Below, piece by piece: positions 50,056-63,153 of a stretch of 64,000 bases of DNA. The notes below the pieces were generated by a model, which made no database searches, was not told the DNA's origin, and was given only the letters and a program-made list of their open reading frames with translations. Origin of the DNA: Luminiphilus syltensis NOR5-1B (GTDB lineage Bacteria; Pseudomonadota; Gammaproteobacteria; Pseudomonadales; Halieaceae); assembly GCF_000158175.1 (NCBI RefSeq), contig NZ_DS999411.1, forward strand, positions 964,596 through 1,028,595, read 5' to 3'. A program made the translations under genes and the position numbers. The first letter of the stretch is position 1. Each line of letters starts with the position of its first letter.

Positions 50056-51949
50056 GCGCTACATTCGGAAGTGAGTACTCGCTTCGATGCTTTTTAATGT
50101 GGATCGCCAATAAAGAAAGTGCCGCCGGCGTTATTCCAGCGATACGCGAAGCCCTGGCGATACTGGTGGGGCGGGCAGCCTCGAGTTTTTGTTTAATCTC
50201 ATTGGATAGTCCGGAGACAGTGGCATAGTCCATATCTTCAGGTATCGGAGTTGACTCAAGGCGCTGCAAACGATCGATTTCTTCCTGCTGCCGGGTGATA
50301 TAACCCGCGTACTTGATCTGTGTAGCTACCTGAAGAGCGACTTGCTCGTCATCGACAGCGTTCCCGGCCAGCGCGGCTACATCGCCATACCCTAGCTCTG
50401 GGCGTCGCAACAAGTCCGACAGCGAATACTCACGCGACAGCGGCTTATCAATTTTGGATTGCAGCGTTAGGGCTGCCGGCGAGTTCGGCTGGATGAATGT
50501 CGTGTTAAACCGCTCTGTTTCCTGTTCGATCGCTTCCCGCTTCTGACTGAAGTGCTGCCATTGGGGATCGAGGACCAGCCCCATTGACCGACCTGCGGGT
50601 GTCAGGCGTAAATCTGCATTGTCTTCGCGCAGCAACAAACGATATTCCGCGCGGGACGTAAACATTCGATAGGGCTCCAGAGTACCGTGAGTGACCAGGT
50701 CATCGACCAAAACGCCGATATACGCTTCATCTCGACGGGGCTCCCAGGCGACCTGATCCCGGGTCTGGCGAGCAGCATTGAGACCGGCGAGCAGCCCCTG
50801 GGCCGCGGCCTCCTCGTACCCGGTAGTGCCGTTGATTTGCCCCGCAAAGAACAATCCCTGGACACCGCGTGTCTCCAGCGAGTGCTTTAAATCTCTCGGA
50901 TCAAAATAATCGTACTCAATCGCATAACCTGGACGAGTAATATGGGCGCGCTCGAAACCCGCGATGGATTGGACCAGTGCCAATTGGGTGTCGAACGGCA
51001 AACTGGTGGAAATCCCATTGGGGTACAACTCGGTCGTTGTTAAGCCTTCGGGTTCGACGAACAGCTGATGCGACGATTTATCGGAAAACCGGTGTATTTT
51101 GTCCTCAATGCTGGGGCAGTAGCGCGGACCTGTCCCCTCGATGACGCCGCTGAACAAAGGCGATCGATCGAGTGCCCCCCGAATGATGTCATGGGTGCGT
51201 TCGTTGGTCTTGGTAATCCAGCAACAGCGCTGTTCCGGATGCTGGTCCCGATGACCCAACACCGACATTACCGGACGGGGCTCATCGCCCCATTGCGTTT
51301 CCATCACCGAAAAATCCACGCTTCTGGCATCGATGCGGGGAGGCGTTCCGGTCTTCAGTCGATCGGTTCTTGGGCATAATTCACGCAGGCGATCGGCGAG
51401 GCCGACAGAGGCCGGATCGCCCATTCGCCCACCTTCACTGTTCTCTAGACCCACATGGATTTTGCCACGCAAAAAGGTTCCCGCCGTCAGCACTACGGCG
51501 CGTGACAGAAATCTCAGGCCCGTTCGCGTCACCGCACCGGCGACCCGGGTCCCCTCGATGATGACGTCCTCAACAGAATCTTGAAAAACAAGAAGATTTT
51601 GCTGGTTAAGCAGCTGCTCTCGAATGGCGTTGCGATAAAGCACACGGTCCGCCTGGGCACGGGTGGCTCGTACTGCCGGGCCCTTTCGAGCATTCAGCAC
51701 CCTGAATTGGATCCCGGCAGCATCGGTAGCTTTCGCCATGGCACCACCGAGGGCGTCGACTTCGCGAACCAGATGACTTTTGCCAATCCCACCGATCGCC
51801 GGATTACAGGACATTTGGCCCAGTGTATCCACCGAGTGGGTAAGCAACAGGGTACTCGCCCCCGAGCGGGCGCTCGCCAAAGCCGCTTCGGTACCGGCGT
51901 GACCACCGCCGATGACAATAACGTCAAATTGTTGAGGATGATCCAACAA
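50048..51949 (-). CDS. mnmG: tRNA uridine 5-carboxymethylaminomethyl modification enzyme MnmG
   Basis: MnmG (GidA) with MnmE installs the cmnm5 group at the wobble uridine. A TTG at 51949 (or 51946) gives about 633 residues, the normal size, starting just before [16 protein letters not shown], the FAD-binding loop. An ATG at 52051 would add 34 residues without family match and push into the origin-like gap. [20 protein letters not shown] (in part [17 protein letters not shown]), [17 protein letters not shown] and the C-terminal GISRAAL-like ITPAALSLL are present. The start codon choice is inference. Confidence 0.93.
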   Translation of the reverse strand: MLDHPQQFDVIVIGGGHAGTEAALASARSGASTLLLTHSVDTLGQMSCNPAIGGIGKSHLVREVDALGGAMAKATDAAGIQFRVLNARKGPAVRATRAQADRVLYRNAIREQLLNQQNLLVFQDSVEDVIIEGTRVAGAVTRTGLRFLSRAVVLTAGTFLRGKIHVGLENSEGGRMGDPASVGLADRLRELCPRTDRLKTGTPPRIDARSVDFSVMETQWGDEPRPVMSVLGHRDQHPEQRCCWITKTNERTHDIIRGALDRSPLFSGVIEGTGPRYCPSIEDKIHRFSDKSSHQLFVEPEGLTTTELYPNGISTSLPFDTQLALVQSIAGFERAHITRPGYAIEYDYFDPRDLKHSLETRGVQGLFFAGQINGTTGYEEAAAQGLLAGLNAARQTRDQVAWEPRRDEAYIGVLVDDLVTHGTLEPYRMFTSRAEYRLLLREDNADLRLTPAGRSMGLVLDPQWQHFSQKREAIEQETERFNTTFIQPNSPAALTLQSKIDKPLSREYSLSDLLRRPELGYGDVAALAGNAVDDEQVALQVATQIKYAGYITRQQEEIDRLQRLESTPIPEDMDYATVSGLSNEIKQKLEAARPTSIARASRIAGITPAALSLLAIHIKKHRSEYSLPNVAHG

Positions 51950-52051
51950 CGCACTTAGCCTGATTAAATGAACGGCGAGTATACGGGTTGTTTGGGCAAC
52001 ACAAAATGGGGCTTTTGCCACAAGCAAGGCGCTTGTCGAATACAAGCCCAT

Positions 52052-52472
52052 TGTTAGTAAGCTATGATTTTATAGTTTTTTATTTAGAGAGAGAGTTACA
52101 TTAATACTGTAGTTATTAAGGTCGCTATTTTAGGTTTATAAACCTTATTTTTCCAATAAAAACAAACGCTTACTGAACGTATATGCGTGTGTAGCACCTG
52201 TCAGCCCAGCTTGTTTTTGACGGGGACAGATTGGGGAAAAGCCCTTCAGTTTCGAACGTTCAAGTTATCAACAGACCCCTACCCGGGTTGTACGGGTACT
52301 TGTCCCTATCAAATCGACGTGTTTTGAATAATGCGGATCAGAGCTCAATGACCTGTGGGAAAGCTGTTTATGGCACTCCTGGTCTGTGGATTACTGCGTC
52401 TACTCCAGGAATCAAGCGTGAGCCTTTTCGCAATTACAGCGTAAAACTTGTGGGTAGAACCACGGGGGAAAT
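52052..52472. other. mnmG-mnmE intergenic region, candidate oriC-like element
   Basis: No convincing gene. The 52060-52180 part is strongly AT-rich and shares TTTATTTAGAGA (52079-52090) with the 13-mer region of E. coli oriC; TTATTAAGGTCGC (52113-52125) also resembles TTATTAGGATCGC there. A perfect 14-bp palindrome AGGTTTATAAACCT is at 52132-52145. DnaA-box-like sites with one mismatch are TTATCAACA (52265-52273) and, on the minus strand, TAATCCACA (52393-52385). E. coli oriC also lies next to mnmG. The mnmG promoter must also be here. Origin function is unproved. Confidence 0.5.
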
Positions 52473-53825
52473 TCATTTACCGATGCAAAAATTACTGAAT
52501 ATTTCTCCCAATAAATCTTCGGTGGTCACCCGTCCGGTGATTTCACCCAACTGATCATGGGTGAGTCGCAAGTCCTCAGCGAGCAATTCTCCTGCTCCAC
52601 TGAGTAAAAACTGTTCCAGGGCTGTGGCCAGGCTGTTATTGACGGTTTCCAGTATCCGGATATGACGTTCTCGTGCTGAAAAGGGGTCTTCTGTGTCGGT
52701 ACTGACGCCGAGTATGCCCAGAAGCACCTCTTCGAAGCTCGCCATTCCTGCACCGGTCTTGGTTGAAATAGCGACGGCCGCGGTAGATTCCCCTTCAATA
52801 TGTCCGGGTTTTCTGCCTGAGAGGTCAATTTTGTTATAGACCAGTAGTGTCTTGCCATCGATGGTCTCTGTTGAGTTGGAGGGCGCTGAATCGGTTTGGG
52901 TATCATCGATGACGTGGAGGATGACATCGGCCATTTCTATTGCCGATCGCGCCCGCTTTACGCCCTCCTGTTCGACGGTGTCTTCACTGTCCCGAAGGCC
53001 GGCGGTGTCTGTCAGGTGCAGCGCTACACCGCCCAGTTCTATGGGTTGGCGTAGCAGATCCCGGGTGGTTCCTGGCACATCGGTGACAATCGCGACGGCA
53101 TCGCCCGCCAGGCGGTTCATCAGACTGCTCTTGCCGGCATTCGGCTTTCCGGCCAAAACGACTTGTGCCCCGGCTCTAACAATGGCACCGCGTCGCGCTC
53201 CAGCCAGCAGTTCTTTCGCATTATTGGCGAGAGCGGTAAGCTGGCCGGCCACCTTTCCCTCGGCGAGGAAGTCGATATCTTCGTCTGGAAAATCGATGGC
53301 GGCCTCAACATATTTGCGTAAGTCCAGAATTGTTCCTGCCAATGCCGTCAGTTGGTCTGAGAATCGTCCGGACAATGACGCTTTGGCCTGTTTTGCGGCT
53401 GATCGAGTCTGCGCGTCTATCAGGTCAGCGATGGCCTCGGCCTGGACCAGGTCAATCTTGTCGTTGAGGAACGCCCGCTCCGAAAACTCGCCAGGACGCG
53501 CCATTCTGGCACCCAGTTCGAGGCATCGTTCCAGAAGCAGAGACTGTATGACCGGTCCGCCGTGGCCCTGCAGCTCGACCACATCCTCCCCGGTGAACGA
53601 GTGGGGTGCTGGAAAGCTGAGTGCGATGCCGTTATCAATCGCGTCATTCTGTTGATCAGAAAAGGATCGAAAGTGAGCCGTGCGCGGTGCCAACGGCCCC
53701 CCACATATAGCCTCGGCGATCGGTAGGGCGCGGGGTCCGGATAATCGGATAATGCCGACACCACCGCGTCCCGGAGGCGTGGCGATCGCGGCGATCGTGT
53801 CCTTGTCGAGAACAAGGCCCGCCAT
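52473..53825 (-). CDS. mnmE: tRNA uridine modification GTPase MnmE
   Basis: The 450-residue protein has an N-terminal tetrahydrofolate-binding domain (about 1-115; DTIAAIATPPGRGGVGIIRLSG in part DTIAAIATPPGRGGVG), a helical domain holding a G domain (P-loop GKPNAGKSSLMN, DTAGLRD, YNKIDL), and the C-terminal Cys motif FCIGK. It partners with MnmG. Three bases separate it from yidC. Confidence 0.98.
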   Translation of the reverse strand: MAGLVLDKDTIAAIATPPGRGGVGIIRLSGPRALPIAEAICGGPLAPRTAHFRSFSDQQNDAIDNGIALSFPAPHSFTGEDVVELQGHGGPVIQSLLLERCLELGARMARPGEFSERAFLNDKIDLVQAEAIADLIDAQTRSAAKQAKASLSGRFSDQLTALAGTILDLRKYVEAAIDFPDEDIDFLAEGKVAGQLTALANNAKELLAGARRGAIVRAGAQVVLAGKPNAGKSSLMNRLAGDAVAIVTDVPGTTRDLLRQPIELGGVALHLTDTAGLRDSEDTVEQEGVKRARSAIEMADVILHVIDDTQTDSAPSNSTETIDGKTLLVYNKIDLSGRKPGHIEGESTAAVAISTKTGAGMASFEEVLLGILGVSTDTEDPFSARERHIRILETVNNSLATALEQFLLSGAGELLAEDLRLTHDQLGEITGRVTTEDLLGEIFSNFCIGK

Positions 53826-53828
53826 GGG

Positions 53829-55547
53829 TCAGGCCTTGACGCCTTCCCGCTCGATAGCCCGTGTGATCACATATTGCTGAGTCATCGACAACAAGTTGTT
53901 GACCACCCAATAGAGCACCAGCCCAGCCGGGAACCACAGGAAGAAGAACGTGAAGATAACAGGAAGCCATTGCATTATTTTCGCCTGCATGGGATCCGGT
54001 GGTGGTGGGTTCAATTTCTGCATAAAGAACATACTGGCGCCCATCATAAGCGGCAGTACAAAGTAAGGATCCATTACTGACAGGTCTTTAATCCACAGCA
54101 CGAAGGGGGCGTGCCGCAACTCTACGGATTCCATCAACACCCAATACAGGGCAATAAATACCGGCATCTGAATCAGGATTGGTAAGCAGCCGCCCATGGG
54201 ATTCACTTTTTCTTTGCGGTACAGCTCCATCATCATTTGGGATTGCTTTGATTTGTCGTCGGCATACTGTTCGCGGATATCGACCATTTTCGGCTGCAGT
54301 TTGCGCATGCGAGCCATGGATCGATAACTGGTGGCGGACAGCTTGAAGAAAGCGCCTTTCACCAAAACAGTCAGCAGGATGATAGCGACACCCCAGTTCC
54401 CAACAACGGACTGGATTTTCGTCAGAAGCCAGAACAGGGGCTGGGCGATCCACCACAACCAGCCGTAATCGACGGTGAGGTCCAGATGGTCAGAGAGTTC
54501 GGCCAGTTGGTACTGGTCCTTGGGACCAACGTACAGTCGGTATCCCGCGGATCCTGTATTACCGCTGTCAACAGCGAGGGCAGGGCTGGTGAAGCCGACA
54601 ATATTAAACCCACTCGTGGTCTGTCGGGTGCTGTAGTTATGGGACTGGTTGGGGTTGGCGATCCAGGCGCTGACAAAGTAATGCTGCATCAAAGCAATCC
54701 ATCCGCCGGGCAGCGTTTTGCGGAAGGGTTCGTCAGCAATATCGCCAAAATCGAACTTGGTAAAGCGATCGTCGGGTTGCGTCAGGGCAGCGCCAAGAAA
54801 GGGCTTCATACCCAGTCCGCTGGTATCGGCGTTGGGTGGCGGCGTGTTATCGCGCTTTAATTGTGCGAAGGGGACCGCTTGCCAGCGGCTGCCACGGTTG
54901 TTGGTGACGCTGTACTCGACGTCGACTACATAGCTTTCAGGATCGAGGGTGAACCGTTTTGTGATGGCGAGTTCGGATGAATTTCCCGCCCAGGCGAGCT
55001 CTATGCTCAGGGGTTGACCGGGAGTTGCCGTGTATTCGCTTTGCGCGGAAACGTAGTGTGCCCGCTGCGGATGATCGATGCCGTCGCTACCCACCAGACC
55101 GCTTTGCGCAATATAGGTGCGCCGATCGTTCTGCTCCAGCAGCATGAAGGGCTGATTGGGATCATCGATCTGCTCGGGGAACCTGGGTAGCGCCACTTCA
55201 ATGATATCGCCGCCGTTGAGGTCGATTACCAATTCCAGTGTTTCGGTTTTCACGGCAATCAGTGTGCTGTCCGCGGCAATGTCTTGGCTTGGGGCAGGGA
55301 CCGCATCGGTCAGTGTGGGTAGGTCTTCGACAGTGACCGCGGGCGTCGGCGTTTCCGGCACCGGGCCAGAATTGGCTGCTGGGGTCTGTGCTTCGTTACC
55401 GCCCGTCGGGGCCATCCCGGTATCAATGCGCTGGCGGGTGTCGTTCACGCTCTCGGTCTGTTCGGCCTTGAACACCGTCCACTCGCCTAGCAACATGACG
55501 GCGAGAGCCGCGCTCGCGGCAATTAATAGGTAGCGCTGAATATCCAT
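53829..55547 (-). CDS. yidC: membrane protein insertase YidC
   Basis: The 572-residue protein has an N-terminal membrane anchor (about 5-22), a large periplasmic beta-sandwich domain (about 60-350) and five C-terminal membrane segments (about 360-560) with the conserved hydrophilic-groove arginine region (KLSATSYRSMARMRKLQPKM in part SATSYRSMARMRKLQPKM) and the GCLPILIQMPVFIALYWVL (in part GCLPILIQMPVFIALY) signature. It inserts and folds inner-membrane proteins. In the rpmH-rnpA-yidD-yidC-mnmE unit. Confidence 0.98.
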   Translation of the reverse strand: MDIQRYLLIAASAALAVMLLGEWTVFKAEQTESVNDTRQRIDTGMAPTGGNEAQTPAANSGPVPETPTPAVTVEDLPTLTDAVPAPSQDIAADSTLIAVKTETLELVIDLNGGDIIEVALPRFPEQIDDPNQPFMLLEQNDRRTYIAQSGLVGSDGIDHPQRAHYVSAQSEYTATPGQPLSIELAWAGNSSELAITKRFTLDPESYVVDVEYSVTNNRGSRWQAVPFAQLKRDNTPPPNADTSGLGMKPFLGAALTQPDDRFTKFDFGDIADEPFRKTLPGGWIALMQHYFVSAWIANPNQSHNYSTRQTTSGFNIVGFTSPALAVDSGNTGSAGYRLYVGPKDQYQLAELSDHLDLTVDYGWLWWIAQPLFWLLTKIQSVVGNWGVAIILLTVLVKGAFFKLSATSYRSMARMRKLQPKMVDIREQYADDKSKQSQMMMELYRKEKVNPMGGCLPILIQMPVFIALYWVLMESVELRHAPFVLWIKDLSVMDPYFVLPLMMGASMFFMQKLNPPPPDPMQAKIMQWLPVIFTFFFLWFPAGLVLYWVVNNLLSMTQQYVITRAIEREGVKA

Positions 55548-55550
55548 AAT

Positions 55551-55847
55551 CTATGTTTTGCTTCCGGGAGTTGCGTTGGGGTCGATGGTGTTTTGCCTGG
55601 GGTTTTTCGGCACCGGATCATAACCGCCATCGCACCAGGGGTGACAGCGGCCGAGCCTCTTAATTGTCAGAGATAGGCCCCTGACAAGGCCAAATTCAAG
55701 GATAGCCGTTCTCGCGTATGAGGAGCAGGTAGGACTGAAGCGGCAGGAGGGCGCGAAAAAAGGACTGATGAAGTAGCGATAACCATCGATGAGCGCAAGC
55801 GCTAACCGTCTCGGTAAACCCAGCAGAAAAAACAGGGCGGTTCTCAC
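55551..55847 (-). CDS. yidD: membrane protein insertion efficiency factor YidD
   Basis: About 98 residues from a GTG that overlaps the rnpA stop (GTGA). The family motif is clear: LALIDGYRYFISPFF, CRFSPTCSSYA, RLGRCHPWCDGGYDPVP. It is a small peripheral protein that aids YidC-dependent insertion. A longer start at 55874 would sit inside rnpA. Confidence 0.95.
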   Translation of the reverse strand: MRTALFFLLGLPRRLALALIDGYRYFISPFFAPSCRFSPTCSSYARTAILEFGLVRGLSLTIKRLGRCHPWCDGGYDPVPKNPRQNTIDPNATPGSKT

Positions 55848-56203
55848 TGACGTACACTCACCAGCGTGTTCCAAAGGTCAGCAAGTAGCGTTTCAATTTC
55901 CCTATTGCTGAGTTCTGCAAGCCCTTTTCTGGCGAGGAAGATAACATCCAGCGGCGTCTGCAGCGGGTGTTGTCTGAAGTGTTCGCGCACCAGCCGCTTG
56001 ACTCTGTTGCGTTCATGGGCGAGGCGAACGTGCTTCTTCGCTACGACCAAACCGAGGCGAGATTGCGTCAAATCGTTGGTGCTACCGAGTACCAGCGCGT
56101 GCTTTGCGCCCGCACGATGGCTATTGCGCTCAAATACCCGGGTGAATTGGGATGCGGTTAACAGCCGAGCGCTTTTCGGGAAGTGGAGAGACGGAGTAGG
56201 CAT
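55844..56203 (-). CDS. rnpA: ribonuclease P protein component
   Basis: The 119-residue basic protein has the RNR motif region (HERNRVKRLVREHFRQH) and FPKSARLLTASQFTRVFE. It binds RNase P RNA to mature tRNA 5' ends. Located between rpmH and yidD, the conserved order. Confidence 0.97.
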   Translation of the reverse strand: MPTPSLHFPKSARLLTASQFTRVFERNSHRAGAKHALVLGSTNDLTQSRLGLVVAKKHVRLAHERNRVKRLVREHFRQHPLQTPLDVIFLARKGLAELSNREIETLLADLWNTLVSVRQ

Positions 56204-56242
56204 TTACGGCCCCAGTCATCACTGAATCAGGCCGTGCTTATA

Positions 56243-56377
56243 TTAAGCAGATAGGACTTTACGGCCGCGCGCACGTCGGCGGGCAATGACTTTACGACCA
56301 CCTTTGGTAGACATTCGTGCTCTAAATCCGTGCGTTCGCTTGCGCTTTATAACGCTGGGTTGGAATGTACGCTTCAT
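56243..56377 (-). CDS. rpmH: 50S ribosomal protein L34
   Basis: A 44-residue gene read directly from the minus strand: [19 protein letters not shown] at the N-terminus and [12 protein letters not shown] at the C-terminus, a textbook L34. It lies 39 bases upstream of rnpA and divergent from dnaA across the origin-like gap. Confidence 0.98.
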   Translation of the reverse strand: MKRTFQPSVIKRKRTHGFRARMSTKGGRKVIARRRARGRKVLSA

Positions 56378-56592
56378 GACGGTACGCCCTGTGCAGACAA
56401 TAGTTAAGGGGCGCGGAGTATATTGATGCTGGCGGCATCTGACAAGGGGTTTGGGTTGGCGTCACGGACGCCCACACTCTTTGCTAAGTTGGTCAGCACT
56501 CACCTGTCACTGGCGGCAAAATATACCGTTGGCAGGATTGGTGACACCAGTAAGGCGGTGAAAGCACATTTTTACACCAAGTTAATAACAGC

Positions 56593-56601
56593 TTATCCAC
56601 A
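56593..56601 (+). promoter_or_regulatory. DnaA box (perfect consensus)
   Basis: TTATCCACA, exact match to the E. coli high-affinity DnaA box. Confidence 0.75.
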
Positions 56602-56707
56602 GAAAAAAATCTGCGGATCGGGAGCGCTCGATTTTGGGCCGACCGTATCGGTGGTTTTTAACTTATTGATAAAACAGTAAAAAAAGTAGTTGCTAAGCAC
56701 CCCGCCT

Positions 56708-56716
56708 TGTGGATAA
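56708..56716 (-). promoter_or_regulatory. DnaA box (perfect consensus)
   Basis: TGTGGATAA on the plus strand, i.e. TTATCCACA on the minus strand. It is the second box, inverted with respect to the first and 106 bases away. Confidence 0.75.
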
Positions 56717-56907
56717 CCTAGACCGACTCACTAGAGTTTGGGATGCACGGCGCGTCGCCGGGGATAAAAACGCAGTCTGTGCGTGCGCCGCGTGCTGACA
56801 ACCCGATCTCTTAGCAAAAAGGCCCGGTGCCGGGTCGCAACAATAATAGGGCCTCGTCGAGTCGAGCGAAGCCCGTGATTTTTACCGCTAATACGACGGA
56901 GCGAATC

Positions 56908-58386
56908 TTGACCGCGCATCCTCACGCTTCAGATCCATGGCAGCAGTGCTTGAACTACCTCAAGGGCGCGTTGCCACAACAACAATTCAACACCTGGATT
57001 CGGCCCCTTGAAGGCCGCGCCGATGAGGCGGGCATTACCATTAGCGCTCCGAATCGATTTATCCGCGACTTCGTCGAAAACAAGTATGGGGACGACATCA
57101 CCCGATATTTTGCCCAGCAGCTGCCTTCTGGCCTGGGCGCAGTGAGTTTTGTCGTCGCAGAACGGGCCTGCTTTCGCAGCAGCACTTCGTCGTCGCCGAC
57201 TGCGGGAGTCACTGATACCCCGGCAGATGAGGAGCCCGGAGGCACGTCGACGACTCCGGACTCAGACAAAAGGGGGTTCAACTCAGATATCGACGCTGCG
57301 GCCGTCGATCCGGGCAACGTTATCGCCCTACCCAGAGCGACGCCAGCGGCGGCTCTGGCGGCCAATCAACGCAATCTGGTGTCGGGCTATACCTTCGACA
57401 GTTTTGTTGAGGGTAAAAGCAACCAGCTCGCTTTGGCGGCGGCGCAGCAAGTGGCTGAAAACCCGGGTAATTCCTACAATCCGCTGTTTCTTTATGGCGG
57501 GGTGGGGCTTGGCAAAACCCACTTGATGCACGCGGTAGGCAACGCGCTCCGTGCCAGAAAGCCTGACGCCAAAATCGTGTATTTGCACTCAGAGCGTTTT
57601 GTGGCCGATATGGTGAAGGCGCTTCAATTGAATGCCATTAACGATTTCAAGCGCTATTACCGTACGGTAGATGCATTACTGATCGACGATATTCAGTTTT
57701 TCGCCAACAAGGATCGCTCCCAGGAGGAGTTTTTCCACACTTTTAATGCCTTGTTGGAGGGCGGCCAGCAAATGATTCTGACCTGCGATCGTTATCCCAA
57801 GGAGATAGACGGCCTCGAAGAGCGCCTGAAGAGCCGGTTTGGTTGGGGCCTAACCGTCGCTGTGGAGCCCCCGGAGCTCGAAACGCGGGTGGCCATTTTG
57901 ATGAAAAAAGCCGCGGAGGCCGACATTGATCTCGTTCCGGAAGCAGCATTCTTTATCGCTCAACGGATCCGCTCCAATGTTAGAGAGCTAGAGGGCGCCC
58001 TAAAAAGAGTGATAGCGAGTGCTAACTTCACAGGAAGGCCCTACGATATAGAGCTTATCAAGGACAGCCTGAAAGACCTGCTGGCCTTGCAGGATCGGCA
58101 AATCAGTCTTGATAATATCAAGCGAACCGTTGCCGAGTATTACAAGATTAAGCTCGCGGACTTGTTATCGCGGCGGCGCAGTCGTTCGGTGGCCCGACCT
58201 CGTCAGATGGCAATGGCGTTGGCCAAGGAATTAACCAATCACAGCCTGCCTGAGATCGGCGACGCCTTTGGCGGCAGAGACCACACGACAGTTCTCCACG
58301 CATGTCGTAAGATACGGGATCTTCGCGAAACAACGTCAGATATTCGAGAAGATTTCAAAAACTTGATGCGATCATTGACCACCTAG
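56908..58386 (+). CDS. dnaA: chromosomal replication initiator DnaA
   Basis: The TTG at 56908, 6 bases after GGAG, gives 492 residues starting close to domain I ([24 protein letters not shown], in part [13 protein letters not shown]). A GTG at 56827 would add 27 unmatched residues. Domain II is a variable Pro/Ser/Asp linker (about 95-160), domain III is the AAA+ core ([29 protein letters not shown]) and domain IV has the DNA-binding [15 protein letters not shown]. It is next to the DnaA boxes. Confidence 0.97.
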   Translation: MTAHPHASDPWQQCLNYLKGALPQQQFNTWIRPLEGRADEAGITISAPNRFIRDFVENKYGDDITRYFAQQLPSGLGAVSFVVAERACFRSSTSSSPTAGVTDTPADEEPGGTSTTPDSDKRGFNSDIDAAAVDPGNVIALPRATPAAALAANQRNLVSGYTFDSFVEGKSNQLALAAAQQVAENPGNSYNPLFLYGGVGLGKTHLMHAVGNALRARKPDAKIVYLHSERFVADMVKALQLNAINDFKRYYRTVDALLIDDIQFFANKDRSQEEFFHTFNALLEGGQQMILTCDRYPKEIDGLEERLKSRFGWGLTVAVEPPELETRVAILMKKAAEADIDLVPEAAFFIAQRIRSNVRELEGALKRVIASANFTGRPYDIELIKDSLKDLLALQDRQISLDNIKRTVAEYYKIKLADLLSRRRSRSVARPRQMAMALAKELTNHSLPEIGDAFGGRDHTTVLHACRKIRDLRETTSDIREDFKNLMRSLTT

Positions 58387-58438
58387 TCATACCCGCCTCA
58401 CCTCGTTGTTGATTATTCGGCCTGGAGTGTGCCACCGC

Positions 58439-59536
58439 ATGAATTTTACGATTCCCCGGGATGCGTTGATTAAGCCCCTTAACCTTGTGGCTGGCGTGGT
58501 CGAGCGTCGGCAAACCCTGCCCATTCTGTCCAATGTCCTGTTGCGGGTAGAGGGTAATCGCCTGGAGCTCACCGGCACTGATCTGGAGGTCGAGCTGCTG
58601 GGTCGCGTGGATCTCGCGGAGCCTGGCGAAGCGGGGGAGATCACTGTTCCCGCGCGGAAACTGGTTGATATCTGCAAGAGCCTGCCTGAGGGCTCAGAAA
58701 TCAATTTCAGCGTTGACAGTGGTAAGGCAACGGTCAAAGCCGGTCGCAGCCGATTCACGCTGTCCACGCTTCCGGCGGCTGACTTTCCGACGGTTGAAAG
58801 CAGTGAGGGCGAGGTGTCGGTGTCGTTGCCCCAGTCCGTGCTGAAGCGGTTGATTGATCGGACGGGTTTTGCCATGGCGCAGCAGGACGTGCGCTATTAC
58901 CTGAATGGAATGTTGCTTGAAATCCTGGGCGGACGCCTGCGTATGGTGGCAACGGACGGACATCGGCTGGCGCTTTGTACGGCGCAGGAGCCCGTTGAGG
59001 CCGGTGATGCCTCGGTCATTATTCCCCGCAAAGGCGTGCTGGAGTTGGCGCGGTTGCTCGAGGGCGATGGCCCGGTCACGCTGGTGATTGGCAGTAACCA
59101 TGTGCGAGCCGCCAACCTGCAATTTACCTTTACCTCCAAGTTGGTAGACGGCAAGTTCCCGGAATACGAGCGGGTGTTACCGAAGTCGCCGGACAAATCT
59201 GTTGTGGGTGATCGACAAACCCTGCGGCAGGCGTTCACCCGAACTGCAATCCTGTCCAACGAAAAATACCGCGGCGTTCGACTCAAGATTGCCGACGATA
59301 CCCTGGAAATAACGGCTAACAACCCGGAGCAGGAACAGGCGGAAGAGGTTGTTTCGGTTGAGTTTCAGGGAGATCCCCTCGAAGTTGGCTTCAATGTCAG
59401 CTACTTACTCGATGTTCTATCGGTGCTCGGCGACGAAAAGGTGCGTTTGTCCCTTGCCGACGCGGCCAGCAGCGCCTTGCTCGAAGAAGCCGACGGGGGC
59501 GATTCGCTCTACGTGGTCATGCCGATGCGGCTCTGA
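58439..59536 (+). CDS. dnaN: DNA polymerase III beta sliding clamp
   Basis: The 365-residue clamp starts MNFTIPRDALIKPL and has three repeated clamp domains (about 1-122, 123-245, 246-365), with RRQTLPILSNVLL, LKRLIDRTGFAMAQQDVRYYLNG (in part RTGFAMAQQDVRYYLNG) and the C-terminal YVVMPMRL. It holds polymerase III on DNA. The start is 52 bases after dnaA. Confidence 0.98.
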   Translation: MNFTIPRDALIKPLNLVAGVVERRQTLPILSNVLLRVEGNRLELTGTDLEVELLGRVDLAEPGEAGEITVPARKLVDICKSLPEGSEINFSVDSGKATVKAGRSRFTLSTLPAADFPTVESSEGEVSVSLPQSVLKRLIDRTGFAMAQQDVRYYLNGMLLEILGGRLRMVATDGHRLALCTAQEPVEAGDASVIIPRKGVLELARLLEGDGPVTLVIGSNHVRAANLQFTFTSKLVDGKFPEYERVLPKSPDKSVVGDRQTLRQAFTRTAILSNEKYRGVRLKIADDTLEITANNPEQEQAEEVVSVEFQGDPLEVGFNVSYLLDVLSVLGDEKVRLSLADAASSALLEEADGGDSLYVVMPMRL

Positions 59537-59602
59537 GCCAGCCACCGTCGCGTGAAACCGACAGCGGTCGGTTAGCTCAGTCAATCATGGACACACCAGG
59601 CA

Positions 59603-63153
<3,551 letters not shown>

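Larger units (their letters stand above)
56378..56907. other. rpmH-dnaA intergenic region with DnaA boxes, candidate oriC / dnaA control region
   Basis: A 530-base gap at the transcription strand switch with no convincing gene. Two perfect TTATCCACA DnaA boxes face each other: 56593-56601 on the plus strand and 56716-56708 on the minus strand. Between them is an AT-rich stretch (56654-56690, including TTTTTAACTTATTGATAAAA). In Pseudomonas oriC is in this gap. The rpmH promoter (minus) and dnaA promoter (plus) must also lie here; a TATAAT-like -10 was not clear. Confidence 0.6.

Noticed and set aside
51950-52051. ATG start of mnmG at 52051
   Set aside because: Adds 34 residues with no match to the family N-terminus; TTG near 51949 gives the normal length.
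52231-52554. 107-codon open frame in the mnmG-mnmE gap
   Set aside because: Extends into the mnmE 3' end on the opposite strand and contains origin-like sites; unlikely to be a gene.
52852-53655. 267-codon plus-strand open frame within mnmE
   Set aside because: Low-complexity Ser/Arg/Ala composition typical of an antisense frame of a G+C-rich gene.
56423-56680. 85-codon open frame in the rpmH-dnaA gap
   Set aside because: Runs through a DnaA box and the AT-rich core; no homology recognised and no clear ribosome binding site.
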